This document shows positions 43,801-53,868 of a DNA stretch of 64,000 nucleotides, in pieces. The notes under the pieces are model-generated. The model did no database searches. It saw only the letters and a program-made list of their open reading frames with translations, and was not told where the DNA came from. Origin of the DNA: Macropodus opercularis (lineage: Eukaryota > Chordata > Actinopteri > Anabantiformes > Osphronemidae); contig CM061106.1 of assembly GCA_030770545.1 (NCBI GenBank), positions 13,772,501 to 13,836,500 of the forward strand, read 5' to 3'. Each line of letters begins with the position of its first letter. Position 1 is the first letter of the stretch. A program made the translations under genes and the position numbers.

Positions 43801-46800
43801 CTGATGTATTGTGGCAACAGTGGCAGCAGCAGCTGATGAACGTGGGGGACAAGGCTGCCTTGTGTGTGGGTCACCAGTGTTTGGCCCAGCTCTTCCAGGA
43901 ACGCCCTCCTTTGGTAGGATTTTGAGGACTCCCACTCAGGATGGACTGATTTCCACAAGATGAAGGCACTGTATGCAGAGACATCCAGGAGATGATAGAA
44001 AAGCACCAGGGTCCAGGTTATCCACTCCCCCTTTGCACCTATTTTAGTCTTAGATGGCGTTGGACCTCATCTTTACTCCATTGTCAAGTCTTGGTTCCCT
44101 ATGGTTTGGGCCCAAAAGAAGCATATTCTTCCCTCCCGAAAAGATGTAGAAACGTTATTGCATGTGACAGTGTGTCCTCAGAGTCCATCTATCAAGTCGC
44201 TGTAAGCCTGTGTAAACCTGCATCTTCCAGGCATAGGGGGTTTTCACAGTCACCCACTTTTCCCACAGGACGCGAAATGCAGCGAGCTTGTCATTTCTGA
44301 AGCGGCCTGGGCGGATCAACCTGTCATCAAAGCGGATGTTAGCACTGATCTGACTGTATCGGTAGAGAGGCATTGTAGCACAAAGTATGGCCCGTCCTGT
44401 CTTGTCATCCCACAGGCCACGTGTTGCTTCATGTCTTGAGCGGTCGACCTTATCATGTGAAGAAGCAGCAGATTTCTCCTCATCTTCGCTCTCACAGAGC
44501 ATCACATAGTCAAGGGCCTCAGCCAGTGAATGCATCCTTCATGCCATATTTCCAGAGCACAAATGACCTGGGAGCTGTTGGGCTTGAAAGCACCTGCATA
44601 AACTTCAGGACACATTTATAAACTGTGCCAGACGGTTGTTTTGTTGTTCTGGCAGGGGCATGTTTGATCCCTGTATATGTTGACATTGAGGGGTGACGGG
44701 CTTTTTGGTGTTTTTGTGTCTGGCATTGGTAATGAAACCAACAAAGCCACAGATGCTTTCATCATGTGCATCAAGCCAGGTTTGACTGAGAAGCTCAGAG
44801 CTCAAAACCCTGCATCCGCATAGTGTGACTATAGTTGAATATATGATCATCTGTCTTGCAAATACATATTAATGTTGACATTTCACTCATAGGGGACATT
44901 TTTTCAAGTCTTCAACTCAAGTCATTATCTGACATATGATCACACCCATTGACTTGCTGCATTGGCTGCAGAAAGGCATCAAACAGCCCCATTGGAAATG
45001 AAGAAAACTCAAATTTATTGCTCCATTCACCAAAATTAGGCAAAATATACAATTTCATTGTTTCGTTTATATTTTCAGTGATAAAATAAAGAAACAACGA
45101 TTAAATAAACTTAAAAACAAATGAAACCACAGAAGAAGAAAGCAGACGTTGCCATGGAGACCCTCAGTGTGGATCAGTAGAACATCAGCCTCATGTCTGC
45201 AGTTTAGCGTCAGCACAACGTTCACATCACATTAATCTACACAGAACTAAAACATGGAGTCTGACCTCAGAGTCTCCAGTCGACAGTGAGGACTCTCCAG
45301 AAAACCACACAGATGCTTCACTGATGAATCCTGCAGGTTGTTTCCACTCAGGTCCAGTTGAGTCAGATGTGACGGGTTGGACTTCAGAGCTGAGACCAGA
45401 GAATCACAGCTGATCTTTGACAAACTGCAGCGACTCAAACTGAATAAAGAACCAAAGATGAAACAGTAGAAAACAAAGAGTCAGCTTGAAACCATTCAGT
45501 GTCTCATCGTGTAGATGAATCATTAATAACCAGTCAGATTTGTCCTGATCAGTGATGTTCACATTTAAAAGCCCACAGACAAAGAAATTGTTCACTTCAC
45601 ATGGATCACAAGGGATATTTGCCTGTTGTTTCCAGGTGGGAAGTGTTTTGGTTTGTGTTGGTTTGAGTTGTGTCTGGTTTCACCTCATTGGATCCTGTAT
45701 TCAAATGGTTGGGACTGAAACATCTCTGCACTGGTCTGTAGCTGAATGTTTCTTGACTTTCAGAGCTACTGGAGTCTCATTCTTTCAGTGTTATACTAAG
45801 TATTCAATGCTTCTCAGCCACTGCATCAGACAGTGGAGGCTCTGAGCAGCTCCTTCAGTGGAGACTGATCCAGAGTCAGTGTAGGAAGGAGCGATGCCAC
45901 AGATCCTTCATCCACTGCTGTTAGACTCTACAACCAACCAGTCTAACAGCCACCGTGCAGATCATCTGCTGTAGTTGATCTGGGACTTTATGTTCAGTGT
46001 CTGGTATTTGGAACAGTCGTACATTTGTATAATGGATCTTGTTCTTTGCTCCACTTTCATCCTTTCACTTCTTGCTGATTGTTTGTAGCCGTGGTAACAG
46101 TTGAATTTCTCCACTGTGGGATCAGTAGAATGATCTTCTCTCATCTTCCATCCTTGGCTAATGATGTTGATTCTTCTTCTCTCTCTGGTGCAGTGTGGTC
46201 CTTCATCCATCAGGAGGGGCCTCTTAGTTCTCTACATTTGTTGTGTGTCAGTCAGTGAGTGTGTATATTGTTTGCCACGGGTTTGTGTGTCTAGTGTGTC
46301 CTCCCTGGTCCGTGTCTCTGCTTGTGCTGTCCCTCGTCCTGTCCCTTGGCCTCTAGCTCAGTTCGTTGCTTTGGTTAACTCTTGTGGGTTAGAGTTGAGT
46401 CAGTCTCAGGCGTTGGCTTCACCTTGTCAGCTTCCTGATCCAGCAGCTGCTTTGTGTTCTAGTTTTCTATTGGCTGCTCTTCTCCTGTCGTGTGCAGTGG
46501 TTGGTTTGTTCTGGTGTTCAGGGATTCATTGACATCATAGGTCTGTTACTGTCGTCTCTGGTTCTCTCAGAACCTTTGTGTCAGTCCTGTTCAGAGTGTT
46601 GCAGTTTCCGTTCTGGTTCCACAGTGTTTGTCCTTCTCTGTTATCTGAACTAATATCTGGTCCCTTGAGATTTGTCTCCATCTCTTTCTGCATCTGGGCC
46701 CTGCCCTGGTCCGGTTTGAGCTACTGCAACAATATCTCTGTGGTGTATTAGTCAAATGTGCTGCCTTTATATAAATATTATATATTATGCCTTCATACAT

Positions 46801-49800
46801 TTATATTTAATAACAGATTCTCATTAGATTTATTTCCTGTCTTTTAAACCAAACCAAATGTGGCCTTAACTACAGACACTAGAAACCCTACGTGTTCAGT
46901 GTATTTGAAGAGAGACGTGATGAACCAAATGTTAAATAACAGTGAGGCTGTAGCTCATTGTTTACACGTTGGACAAATCCTGACCTGAGACTTTCCAGAT
47001 GGCACTGTGGGCTCTCCAATCTAGCAGAAAGCAGCTTCACTCCTGAATCCTGCAGGTCGTTGCCACTCAGGTCCAGTTCTCTCAGACTAGAGGACTGGGA
47101 GCTGAGAACTGAGGACAGAGCTTCAAGGCCTCTTTCTGAGATGTTACAGCTTCTGAGCCTGAAAAACAGTCAGAGACAGAGAAAACCCATCAGGAGTGTG
47201 GGTACTGGCTCAGAGAGGCCACTGCTTCCTGGACTATCAGTGACCCATGGGACAGAAACCTGCTCACTGTTTCTCTGTGGACATCATTAAATAAAGGTGA
47301 TGCTGTGTTGAGCCCAGAGCAGATTCAAACACCAGCAGCAGTGACTTCATGGATTTCTCTCCTTATAAGGAGAGGGAAAAATGAATAAATTGTGTAGCAT
47401 ATACAAGGAGCATATTAGTAAAGTATACAACCCCCCTTATCCCCTTTTTTCAGTGTTAGAACATTGGAACCATTAGAGACATTGATTCATTTGCTGGTGA
47501 CTCTGTCTGACTGCTTGTCTCTTAGACTCAATCCCAACTAGATCACTCACAGAAGTTCTTCTGTTCATTAGCACGTCCACATTGAATCCAACCAACCAGT
47601 CTCTGCTACGTAGCTCAGGCTTTTCAGGCTGCTGTGGTCAAACCTTCACTGAACAAACCTGCTCTCAACCCTGGAGAACTAGCAGCTATAGGCCAACATC
47701 TAATCTGCCCTTTCTTTCTAAACCCTTGAAGTCGTAGCCAGACGACAATGTGACCACCTGCGTAACAGAGAGGAAGCAGAGGCAGGGGTCAAAGGTCAGT
47801 GACCAGGTGCCTTGATCCTCCTGTTAGTTATTATTCAAGGTTCAGGAAGGAACCAGAGACTCAGTCATTGACTGAACTACTGATGTTCACTCTCATCTGC
47901 TGTTGCTGTTACTCTCAACTGTCTGGAATCTGTTTCCATGATTCCAGTGTGTTGTCTCACTTCAACAGGTTTTAGTTCTATTAACACACGTTCAAGCTGT
48001 TAATGTGTCTAATGTGTAGATGAATCATTCAGCTCAGCTGCAGACGTCTCTGGCTGAGGACAACTCCAGGCTGTTGATACACATTTCAGTCATGTGAGGA
48101 CTTACTCAGCTTTGTTGGAGGCTTTGACGACTGGCAGCAGCCTCAGCAGAGCCTCCTCTGAAGCAGAGTATTTCCTCAGGTCAAACACGTCCAGATCTTC
48201 TTCTGATGACAGTAAGATGAAGACCAGAGCCGACCACTGAGCAGGAGACAGTTCATGTGTGGAGAGACGTCCTGATCTCAGGTTCTGTTGGATCTGCTCC
48301 ACTAGAGAACCATCATTCAGTTCATTCAGACAGTGGAACAGGTTGATGCTTCTCTCTGCAGGCAGATCCTCACTGAGCTTCTCCTTGATGTACTGGACTG
48401 TTTTCTGATTGGTCTGTGATCTACTTCCTGTCTGTGTCATCAGACCTTGAAGTAGACTCTGATTGGTCTGCAGTGAAAGACCGAGGAGGAAGCGGAGGAA
48501 CAGGTCCAGGTGTCCATTTGGACTCTGTAAGGCCTTGTTAATAGCAAACCTGTGAATCACAGTCAGAGATGTTTTCCATAAAAGCAGGTTCCATCGTGGC
48601 AAAGACATCACATTTGTGTTGTCGTTGTTGAAACACAGCATCACATGAACAGCAGCCAGAAACTCCTGAACACTCAGATGAACAAAGCTGAACATCTTGA
48701 CTTCGTCCTTCTTCCTTCGCTCTTCTTTAAAGATCTCTGTGAACACTCCTGAACACACTGAGGCTCCACTGACATCGATGCCGCTCTCTTTCAGATCATT
48801 CTCATAGAAGATCAAGTTTCCCTTTTCCAGCTGCTCATAAGCCAGTTTAGCTAATGACTTGATGTACGTGATGCTCTGTTCTGGTCCGTACTTCTCTTTA
48901 CTCTGCTTCATCTGAAACTGCAGGAACTCTGTGTACATCTCAGTCAGGGTCTTGGGCAGCTCTCCTCCCTCTCTGGTTCTCAGCAGATCCTCCAGAACCG
49001 TAGCAGTGATCCAGCAGAAGACTGGGATGTGACACATGATGAGGAGGCTTCGTGATGTCTTGATGTGGGAGATGATGGTTGTGGCCTGCTGCTCATCTCT
49101 GAACCTCTTCCTGAAGTACTGCTCCTTCTGTGGGTCAGTGAACCCTCTGACCTCTGTCACCATGTCAACGCACCCAGGAGGGATCTGATTGGCTGCTGCA
49201 GGTCGTGTGGTGATCCAGAGGCGAGCAGAGGGAAGCAGGTTCCCACTAATGAGTTTCTTTATTAGGACATTTACTTTAGTTGACTTTGTTACATCAGTAG
49301 AACTAACATCATCAACATCGAGGTTCAGGTGAAGGCGACTCTCGTCCAGTCCATCAAACACAAACAGAAGCTTGAACTCGCTCGTGTCATAGTTGGTGTT
49401 TCCTGATGACTGTAGAGCTGTAAAGATGTAGTTCAGAGCCTCTTGGCTGATGGACACTGTTTCATGGAAACATTTATGAATGAGCTCTGCCAAACTAAAC
49501 TTCTGTCCCATCAGTGGATTCAGCTGACGGAAGGTGAAGGGGAAAATCAGATGCACGTCTTGACTGGACCTTTGTTCAGCCCAGTCCAACACAAACTTGT
49601 GCACAAGGACTGTTTTTCCAATTCCAGCGATTCCGTTGGTCAGCACTGCTTTGATGGCTCTGCCGTCTCCAGAGGGGTGTTTGAACATGTCGCTAGGTTG
49701 GATCGGATCCTCTGTGTCCATTTGCTTCCTTGGTTTTTCCATCTGATGGATTTCATGTTGTGTGTTCATCTCTATGTGACCCCTGGCTGTGACGTACAGC

Positions 49801-50404
49801 TCTGTGTAGATAGTGTGTAGCTTCTGTGCGTCCTTCTTCTGTGTCCAGCCTTCTTGTACTAAGGGAAACCTGTCACTGAAGTGTTGCTGGAGCTTCTGTT
49901 GATAGTATGTGATGTGTCGTGGCTGTGGTACTGGAATCATTCCATCTGGTTCAAAGAGAAACAGAAAACATCACTGATTTTGTATCTTGGGTTTATCAGT
50001 AACAGGGTGGATTCTTTTTCCAGAAACATGATCTGTAAGTGAGTTTGTAAACGACGTAATAGACTCTGTCTTTAATGCCAAGATAGATCAATGCCCGAAA
50101 GCAAAGAGTCCTGTGGTGCTTTTCCCTGGTCTGATTTTAAATGTCGTCTTTTGACAGGCTTGGTTTAAATGAGGTAGATCTGCTCTTTTAATTCATAAGA
50201 TCCCAGACTCGTTTTTATTTAAAGAAAAAAAAAGTGGCAGATGAACCAAATAGAATTATATGCAACAAATCTCTATACAAATTTATTTTACTCACAGTAG
50301 GTACATACATGGTGGGTTCTGAATTTATGCAACTTAAATTAAACAAAAAATATTAATAAACTCTGGTTTATATATATCTCACAATATATCTCTCATATCT
50401 CTCT

Positions 50405-50460
<56 letters not shown>

Positions 50461-53400
50461 AATATGCATTGCAAAGCGTAATGATATTGCAGTATTAAAA
50501 ACCGTTTTCATTAGGAAAGAGCGTTAGCTCAGATTTGTAATACTATTTTTTCTGTTGCACATTATACTGTTCTTTCTTTTGTGAGATGCTTAATAAGAGA
50601 ATTTCTGATGTGGGATCAGTAAAGACTCCAAGACGTTTGTGCTTTATCCGAACAAATGTCTGTGCTGCTTCAGAACAGACTATCTGACCAAAATGACCAA
50701 TTGAGAATATGTCACATTGTCATATTTGCATTATATGTGTGTGACAAACAATTCACCCTTGCAACAGACTCAGGAGGTGCTGATGGGACTAATAAGGCAG
50801 CTAAGCATTGACCATGTCAGAGTGGGGATCACGCTTCATGCCATTCAGTGGGAGTCTGCTAAAAGCTTGCTGAAATCACACATCACCAGCATCTAGGCTG
50901 CTCCATCTGCATGTGCATGTGGTAGTTTTATACATCAGTAGTTTTATACATCTTCATGTCTCACACACACACACACACACACACACGGACACACAGAGTT
51001 TTTCTTCTGCTGCTGAACTAGGGAATTTCCTCCATGTGGGATTAATAAAGCCTCTCATCTTATTTGGGGGTTTGGGGTTGGTAGTTTTTTGTTGTCTTCC
51101 TGTTTTATTTTGCTGTTGGGTTCTGGCCACATCTTGTACTTGATGGAGTTCATGGTTTCTGCCCAACTCCAGCTTTTAGTTCTACCAATGACACACAGTG
51201 GTTCACAGCCAACAGCCGAGGTCAGAAAGAGGACAAAGAGAGTGAACAGTGCTCAGAGCTGTACATGGTATAAACTAAGCAGCTACAAGAGGACGGAGCA
51301 CCACAGAAGCAACACCACGTCAGGTCCACTGTCAATGTGTCTCCATTTAAAAGTGTCACTGGTTTCAGGATACGTTCACATTGTCAACACAGAAGACAAG
51401 TGGTTTGAAAGAGGAGAGAGAGAAGCTTCTGTAACTGAGTTGAATTCGCCTCCATTCACCAGTCGGTCAGTTCAGCGACCCGCTCCAATGGCCTGTCGTT
51501 CTGCGTTGTGTTATTTTATGAGCTTGAATGATGGACAGGAGGCTTCGGCTAATTTCATGCCATCGTTTATTGTCTGGACAGGATGACAATGTTCTGGTCA
51601 CTCATACTGCAGTATGAAACACTATACACTATAAAACAGGTTATATTAGCACATTAGCTGCTAGCTTAGCATGTGCACCATTACTATGTAATAGCTCCAG
51701 CAGTTTGATAATGTATTGTCACTACTCATAACATTCCACATTGATGATTAATTAATCACATAGCTCATATAAACCCCTGCACATAACACTGCACACATGC
51801 TGTATTAACCACCCACCTCCAGCACGTCTCTCATCAACTGTCAGTAATTTACGCTGGACAGTCGCTTTTATCTACTAGAGAGAGGGGGAGGCCTTGAGCC
51901 ACATCCATTACCCCACAATAACAGAAACTTAGAAAACAAGTGGACTCATCTATACAGATGAACCCTGTTACACTTCACACATACAGAGAAACAGCCCCTC
52001 CCTCGACTGAGGTGGAGGCCTCAGACTCAACCTGTTTCCATCTACCAGGCTGCCCTTTCATCTGTTCCAGGGAAGACCCATGAAGGACACACTAACGACC
52101 CTGTAACGGTGGAGGAGCAGTCACAGCAGATCAGAGTTCCCTCCTCCTCACTAGCCTCAGTCCTTTGTTAGTAACGAGCCTGTTCTGTACAGTGTGGCGT
52201 GAAACCAGCTAAGTAGCTTTCTAGAAATCCTCGTCCTGATGGCTGAGATCTCACGGATGTTGGTACCAAACCTGTCATTCTATCACACGCTGTAGACCAA
52301 GCAAAGCCCTGTTCACTCATTATTCTCCTGTATCTTGGTAAACATTCACCATTTTCTCTTCTCCATATCCTGCTCAGTATGGGAAGTTGTTACCATAAAC
52401 ATTAAACCTACTCATAAACAAGACTGATGCCTGAGGAAATGTTTGACCTGGTGACGTAAACAGGTTCAGCAGCTGCATCCTCCAACATTATCACCGACAT
52501 GACAGCCTGTCACTTCCATCCAACATGATGAAACCTTTTACTCTGCAGCAGGAACGAAATGATGGTGACGACCTGTAGACAATTAGACTAAAAGCTGGAA
52601 ATGCTAATTTAATAATTTAATTATTATATAATTATTATATAATAATTATATATATAAAAATTATTGACAGAACGTTTTTACCTTTTATGTTTAAGTCTCA
52701 CTGTTTGTATAGTTTTTTCATGTAGATTTTCTGTTTTGCTTTGACGTCTGTCTATCACGTGTAAAACCAAATATTCTATTTTCAGAGATACGACGTATCT
52801 AATCAGATGTGAACCAGATACGACAGCAGCTTTACCTTCATGCTGACTGCTGTCACTGGGAGGAGACACAATCTGAGAGGAGTCAGAGGAAGGTTCACCG
52901 TCTGCAGCATCCTCCACATCTACAGACAGAGAAACGACATGAAATAAAAGCTTTCATTAGATTCAGATACTTGGAGTTAATGCAGCTAAACAGAACAGGA
53001 AACTACAGCATCATCGTCCTCCAGGAGGCTACAGTCAGTTCATTAGTGTCCGTTCTCTCTCTGTGGTTAGTGTTTGGTTCAGTGGGTTTTCTCTCTTTCA
53101 TCCTGTTTCCTGTTCAGATCACCAGGCAGCTCTGCAGGTTTTCATTGTGCTTTTTCATTTAAACACTTCCCTCTGGAGTCGACTGATTCTTTGAGCCAAG
53201 TCTAAACCTCAACTATCATATGATTATCATTGTCATAATATTACAGACTGGTGAGCGTTGACCCCTTTGAACCACTGACCTCATCATCTGTCTGAGGTTT
53301 CATTAGGCTTCAGCAACATGTGGCTCATGTCATAAGTTTTCTCCAAATCTGTTGCTTTGAACATTTGTTCTTTGCACTATTTCCAGTGAAATTCTCTTAA

Positions 53401-53868
53401 TTTTAGTTTCATTTAAAGGATCAACTCTGTCAGAACAGAACCAACATATTTCAACTCACTCTGTGTGTTTTAGCTCTGTTCACGTGGTGAAATAGTCCAG
53501 TAGCACTGAGCTCTGCTGAAAGGTGCTGCAGCTGCTTCTAGTTCTGACTGATGACATGATGCATGTCTCAGACTGGAGGGACGTTCATGTCTGTTGTGTT
53601 GCTGTATCTCACCTTCTGCTCCCAAACGTTTCATCAAATCCTTCCTGTTCATCTTCTCTAAGATGATGATGGTCACCTTCACAGCATCATGTGTGTAGGT
53701 CTGTAGCATCAGGTCCACTGTGCTTGTTCTTGTTGCTTTGTCCAGTGATGCTCTTGGGATGGTCTGGTGGCCTGAGAGGCTTTCACTCTGATTTAGATGA
53801 AACCTGAACGTCTCAAAGTCATCGTCTACCAATTCTTCCAGCACCGTCAGAAGGTTGTGTGGTGTCAT
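37856..53868 (-). CDS. PYD-FISNA-NACHT-LRR receptor (fish NLR, NLRP/NLRC3-like)
   Basis: Fish-expanded NLRs are cytoplasmic sensors thought to act in innate immunity; PYD-bearing forms can join inflammasome-type complexes. Minus-strand exons: 53868-53613 (PYD), 52919-52836 (linker), 49945-48106 (FISNA-NACHT and helical region), then LRR exons 47158-46985, 45439-45266, 38930-38757, 38477-38304 and 38022-37863. All phases agree and the sum is 3036 nt, or 1011 residues. Walker A GIAGIGKT is near residue 220 and Walker B LLFVFDGLDES near 306-316. The start ATG at 53868 opens the PYD directly. The last LRR exon has lost 7 bp, so the protein ends at QSVYW without a B30.2 domain. Introns hold several transposons, including about 5.6 kb of nested elements between LRR exons 2 and 3. 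It may still be functional. Confidence 0.85.
37863..38022 (-). CDS. NLR final LRR exon, shortened
   Basis: Encodes LWGCSLSEISCDSLASALKS, NPSHLTQLDLRGNKLQD, then a diverging end and a stop. Measured to the former donor (gag|gtcag at 37856) the exon is 167 bp against 174 bp in its siblings. A 7-bp loss near the end shifts the frame onto a TGA. Confidence 0.8.
38304..38477 (-). CDS. NLR LRR exon (174 bp)
   Basis: Encodes one ribonuclease-inhibitor-type LRR pair (LSDCRLSEISCDSLASALKS ... HLTQLDLSYNNLQD ... SPHCRLETLR). Acceptor 'tattcag', donor 'gag|gtcag'. Part of a tandem array with about 453-bp period. Confidence 0.85.
38757..38930 (-). CDS. NLR LRR exon (174 bp)
   Basis: Nearly identical to the neighbour at 38304-38477 (differs at LRGWRLSE and LDLRFNNLQD), with identical flanking intron sequence. 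This points to a recent tandem exon duplication. Confidence 0.85.
39005..39242. other. NLR intron sequence
   Basis: Intron between LRR exons, upstream of the piggyBac terminus. Nothing else seen. Confidence 0.5.
39502..40409 (+). mobile_element. LTR of a Gypsy-like element
   Basis: 908 bp starting TGTCACGATCGG and ending AAACGTGACA, with 7-bp perfect inverted ends (TGTCACG/CGTGACA). AATAAA lies near 40325. The internal region begins 17 bp later with the ATG at 40427. No matching second LTR was found before 44 kb. Confidence 0.75.
40655..41270. repeat. Minisatellite 1, 24-bp unit x 25.7
   Basis: Unit starting CAGCCTGCATCCACGCCC (24 bp), encoding QPASTPSS on the plus strand. Units 13-17 share one variant (AAG for ACG, Thr to Lys) as a contiguous block. 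The rest are identical by eye. Confidence 0.97.
41753..42142. repeat. Minisatellite 2, 30-bp unit x 13
   Basis: Unit starting CTGCCGCCCATGCTCCACGC (30 bp), encoding LPPMLHATQN. The thirteen copies are identical by eye, so the array is young or actively homogenised. Confidence 0.97.
42621..42848. repeat. Minisatellite 3, 39-bp unit, 4 perfect plus 2 variant copies
   Basis: Unit starting ACGCCATAGGAGCCACAGGC at 42621, 42660, 42699 and 42738, then a variant at 42777 and a shortened one at 42816. Confidence 0.93.
43322..43594. repeat. Minisatellite 4, 39-bp unit x 6-7
   Basis: Unit starting TTCCTGGCTCTGACGACCCC with a G7 run, at 43322, 43361, 43400, 43439, 43478 and 43517, then a diverged seventh copy. 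Same unit length as minisatellite 3 but unrelated in sequence. Confidence 0.93.
45266..45439 (-). CDS. NLR LRR exon (174 bp)
   Basis: Encodes LSRCSLSKISCDSLVSALKS ... HLTQLDLSGNNLQD ... SPHCRLETLR, with the same acceptor, donor and flanks as the array at 37.9-38.9 kb. The transposon cluster separates it from its sister exons. Confidence 0.85.
45845..46150 (+). mobile_element. LINE 3' end (L2-type)
   Basis: The plus strand has RKERCHRSFIH followed by TLQPT-like residues, typical of the end of an L2-type ORF2. A 3' UTR and the tail 'gaatttctccactgtgggatcagtagaatgatc' follow. It lies in an NLR intron. Confidence 0.6.
46151..46984. other. NLR intron sequence
   Basis: T-rich plus-strand sequence with long but motif-free frames. 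Nothing recognised. Confidence 0.5.
46985..47158 (-). CDS. First NLR LRR exon (174 bp)
   Basis: Encodes LRSCNISERGLEALSSVLSS ... LRELDLSGNDLQD ... SPQCHLESLR. It is clearly diverged from the other LRR exons, so it is an older repeat. Acceptor 'tttttcag', donor 'cag|gtcag', phase matching the NACHT exon. Confidence 0.85.
47585..47745 (+). mobile_element. LINE reverse transcriptase start fragment
   Basis: The plus strand shows KPSLNKPALNPGEL, then after a shift YRPTSNLPFLSKPL, the first conserved block of an L2/CR1-type reverse transcriptase. It ends at once. It lies in an NLR intron. Confidence 0.6.
48106..49945 (-). CDS. NLR FISNA-NACHT exon (1840 bp)
   Basis: The single large exon typical of fish NLRs. 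FISNA region YYQQKLQQHFSDRFPLVQEG; Walker A GIAGIGKT; Walker B LFVFDGLDES; sensor LPSARLWITTRPAAA; winged-helix and helical parts with FSFVHLSVQEFLAAVHVMLC. Uninterrupted from the acceptor at 49945 to the donor at 48106. Confidence 0.93.
50409..50457. repeat. (TA)n microsatellite
   Basis: About 24 TA units in the NLR intron, within an AT-rich patch (50330-50470). Confidence 0.95.
50962..50986. repeat. (CA)n microsatellite
   Basis: About 12 CA units in the NLR intron. Confidence 0.95.
51190..51470 (+). mobile_element. Penelope-like element, GIY-YIG endonuclease fragment
   Basis: The plus strand reads QCSELYM, stop, TKQL..., then LHLKVS, VHIVNTEDKWFERGEREASV and TELNSPPF. This is the GIY-YIG module at the end of Penelope-like elements (normally DLYIGET, then WFERGVKEAI). 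The GIY-YIG box itself is mutated and interrupted. It sits in an NLR intron. Confidence 0.7.
52590..52670. repeat. AT-only palindromic patch
   Basis: A run of TTATTATATAATTATTATA type with internal self-complementarity, in the intron next to NLR exon 2. Confidence 0.7.
52836..52919 (-). CDS. NLR linker exon (84 bp)
   Basis: Encodes an acidic, Ser-rich linker (VEDAADGEPSSDSSQIVSPP ...) between PYD and FISNA. Acceptor 'ctgtag', donor 'gaag|gtaaa', both phase 1. Confidence 0.8.
53613..53868 (-). CDS. NLR pyrin-domain exon (256 bp)
   Basis: Encodes about 85 residues with the PYD/DAPIN pattern: LLTVLEELVDDDFETFRFHL, then RASLDKATRTSTVDLMLQTY and ILEKMNRKDLMKRL. The start codon at 53868 directly opens the domain. 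Donor 'gaag|gtgag'. PYD exons are variable partners of the NACHT exon in fish NLRs. Confidence 0.9.

Larger units (their letters stand above)
39243..44850 (-). mobile_element. piggyBac-type transposon relic, split by an LTR element
   Basis: A TTAA at 39243-39246 followed by CCCTCTGGCTTTGTTCG and a GGCCAAAAATGGCC palindrome looks like a piggyBac end. On the minus strand 44535-44155 encodes LWDDKTGRAILCATMPLYRY, IRFDDRLIRPGRFRNDKLAA and, after a deletion, YAWKMQVYTG. 44006-43780 encodes the C-terminal LLDVSAYSAFILW and AFLEELGQTLVTH. These match the piggyBac/PGBD transposase. The LTR-bounded element at 39502 to about 43.76 kb lies between the TTAA end and the transposase C-terminus, so it inserted into the older piggyBac copy. 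Frames are broken; inactive. The second terminus was not found. Confidence 0.75.

Noticed and set aside
49443..49820. 125-codon plus-strand frame
   Set aside because: Antisense shadow of the NACHT exon.
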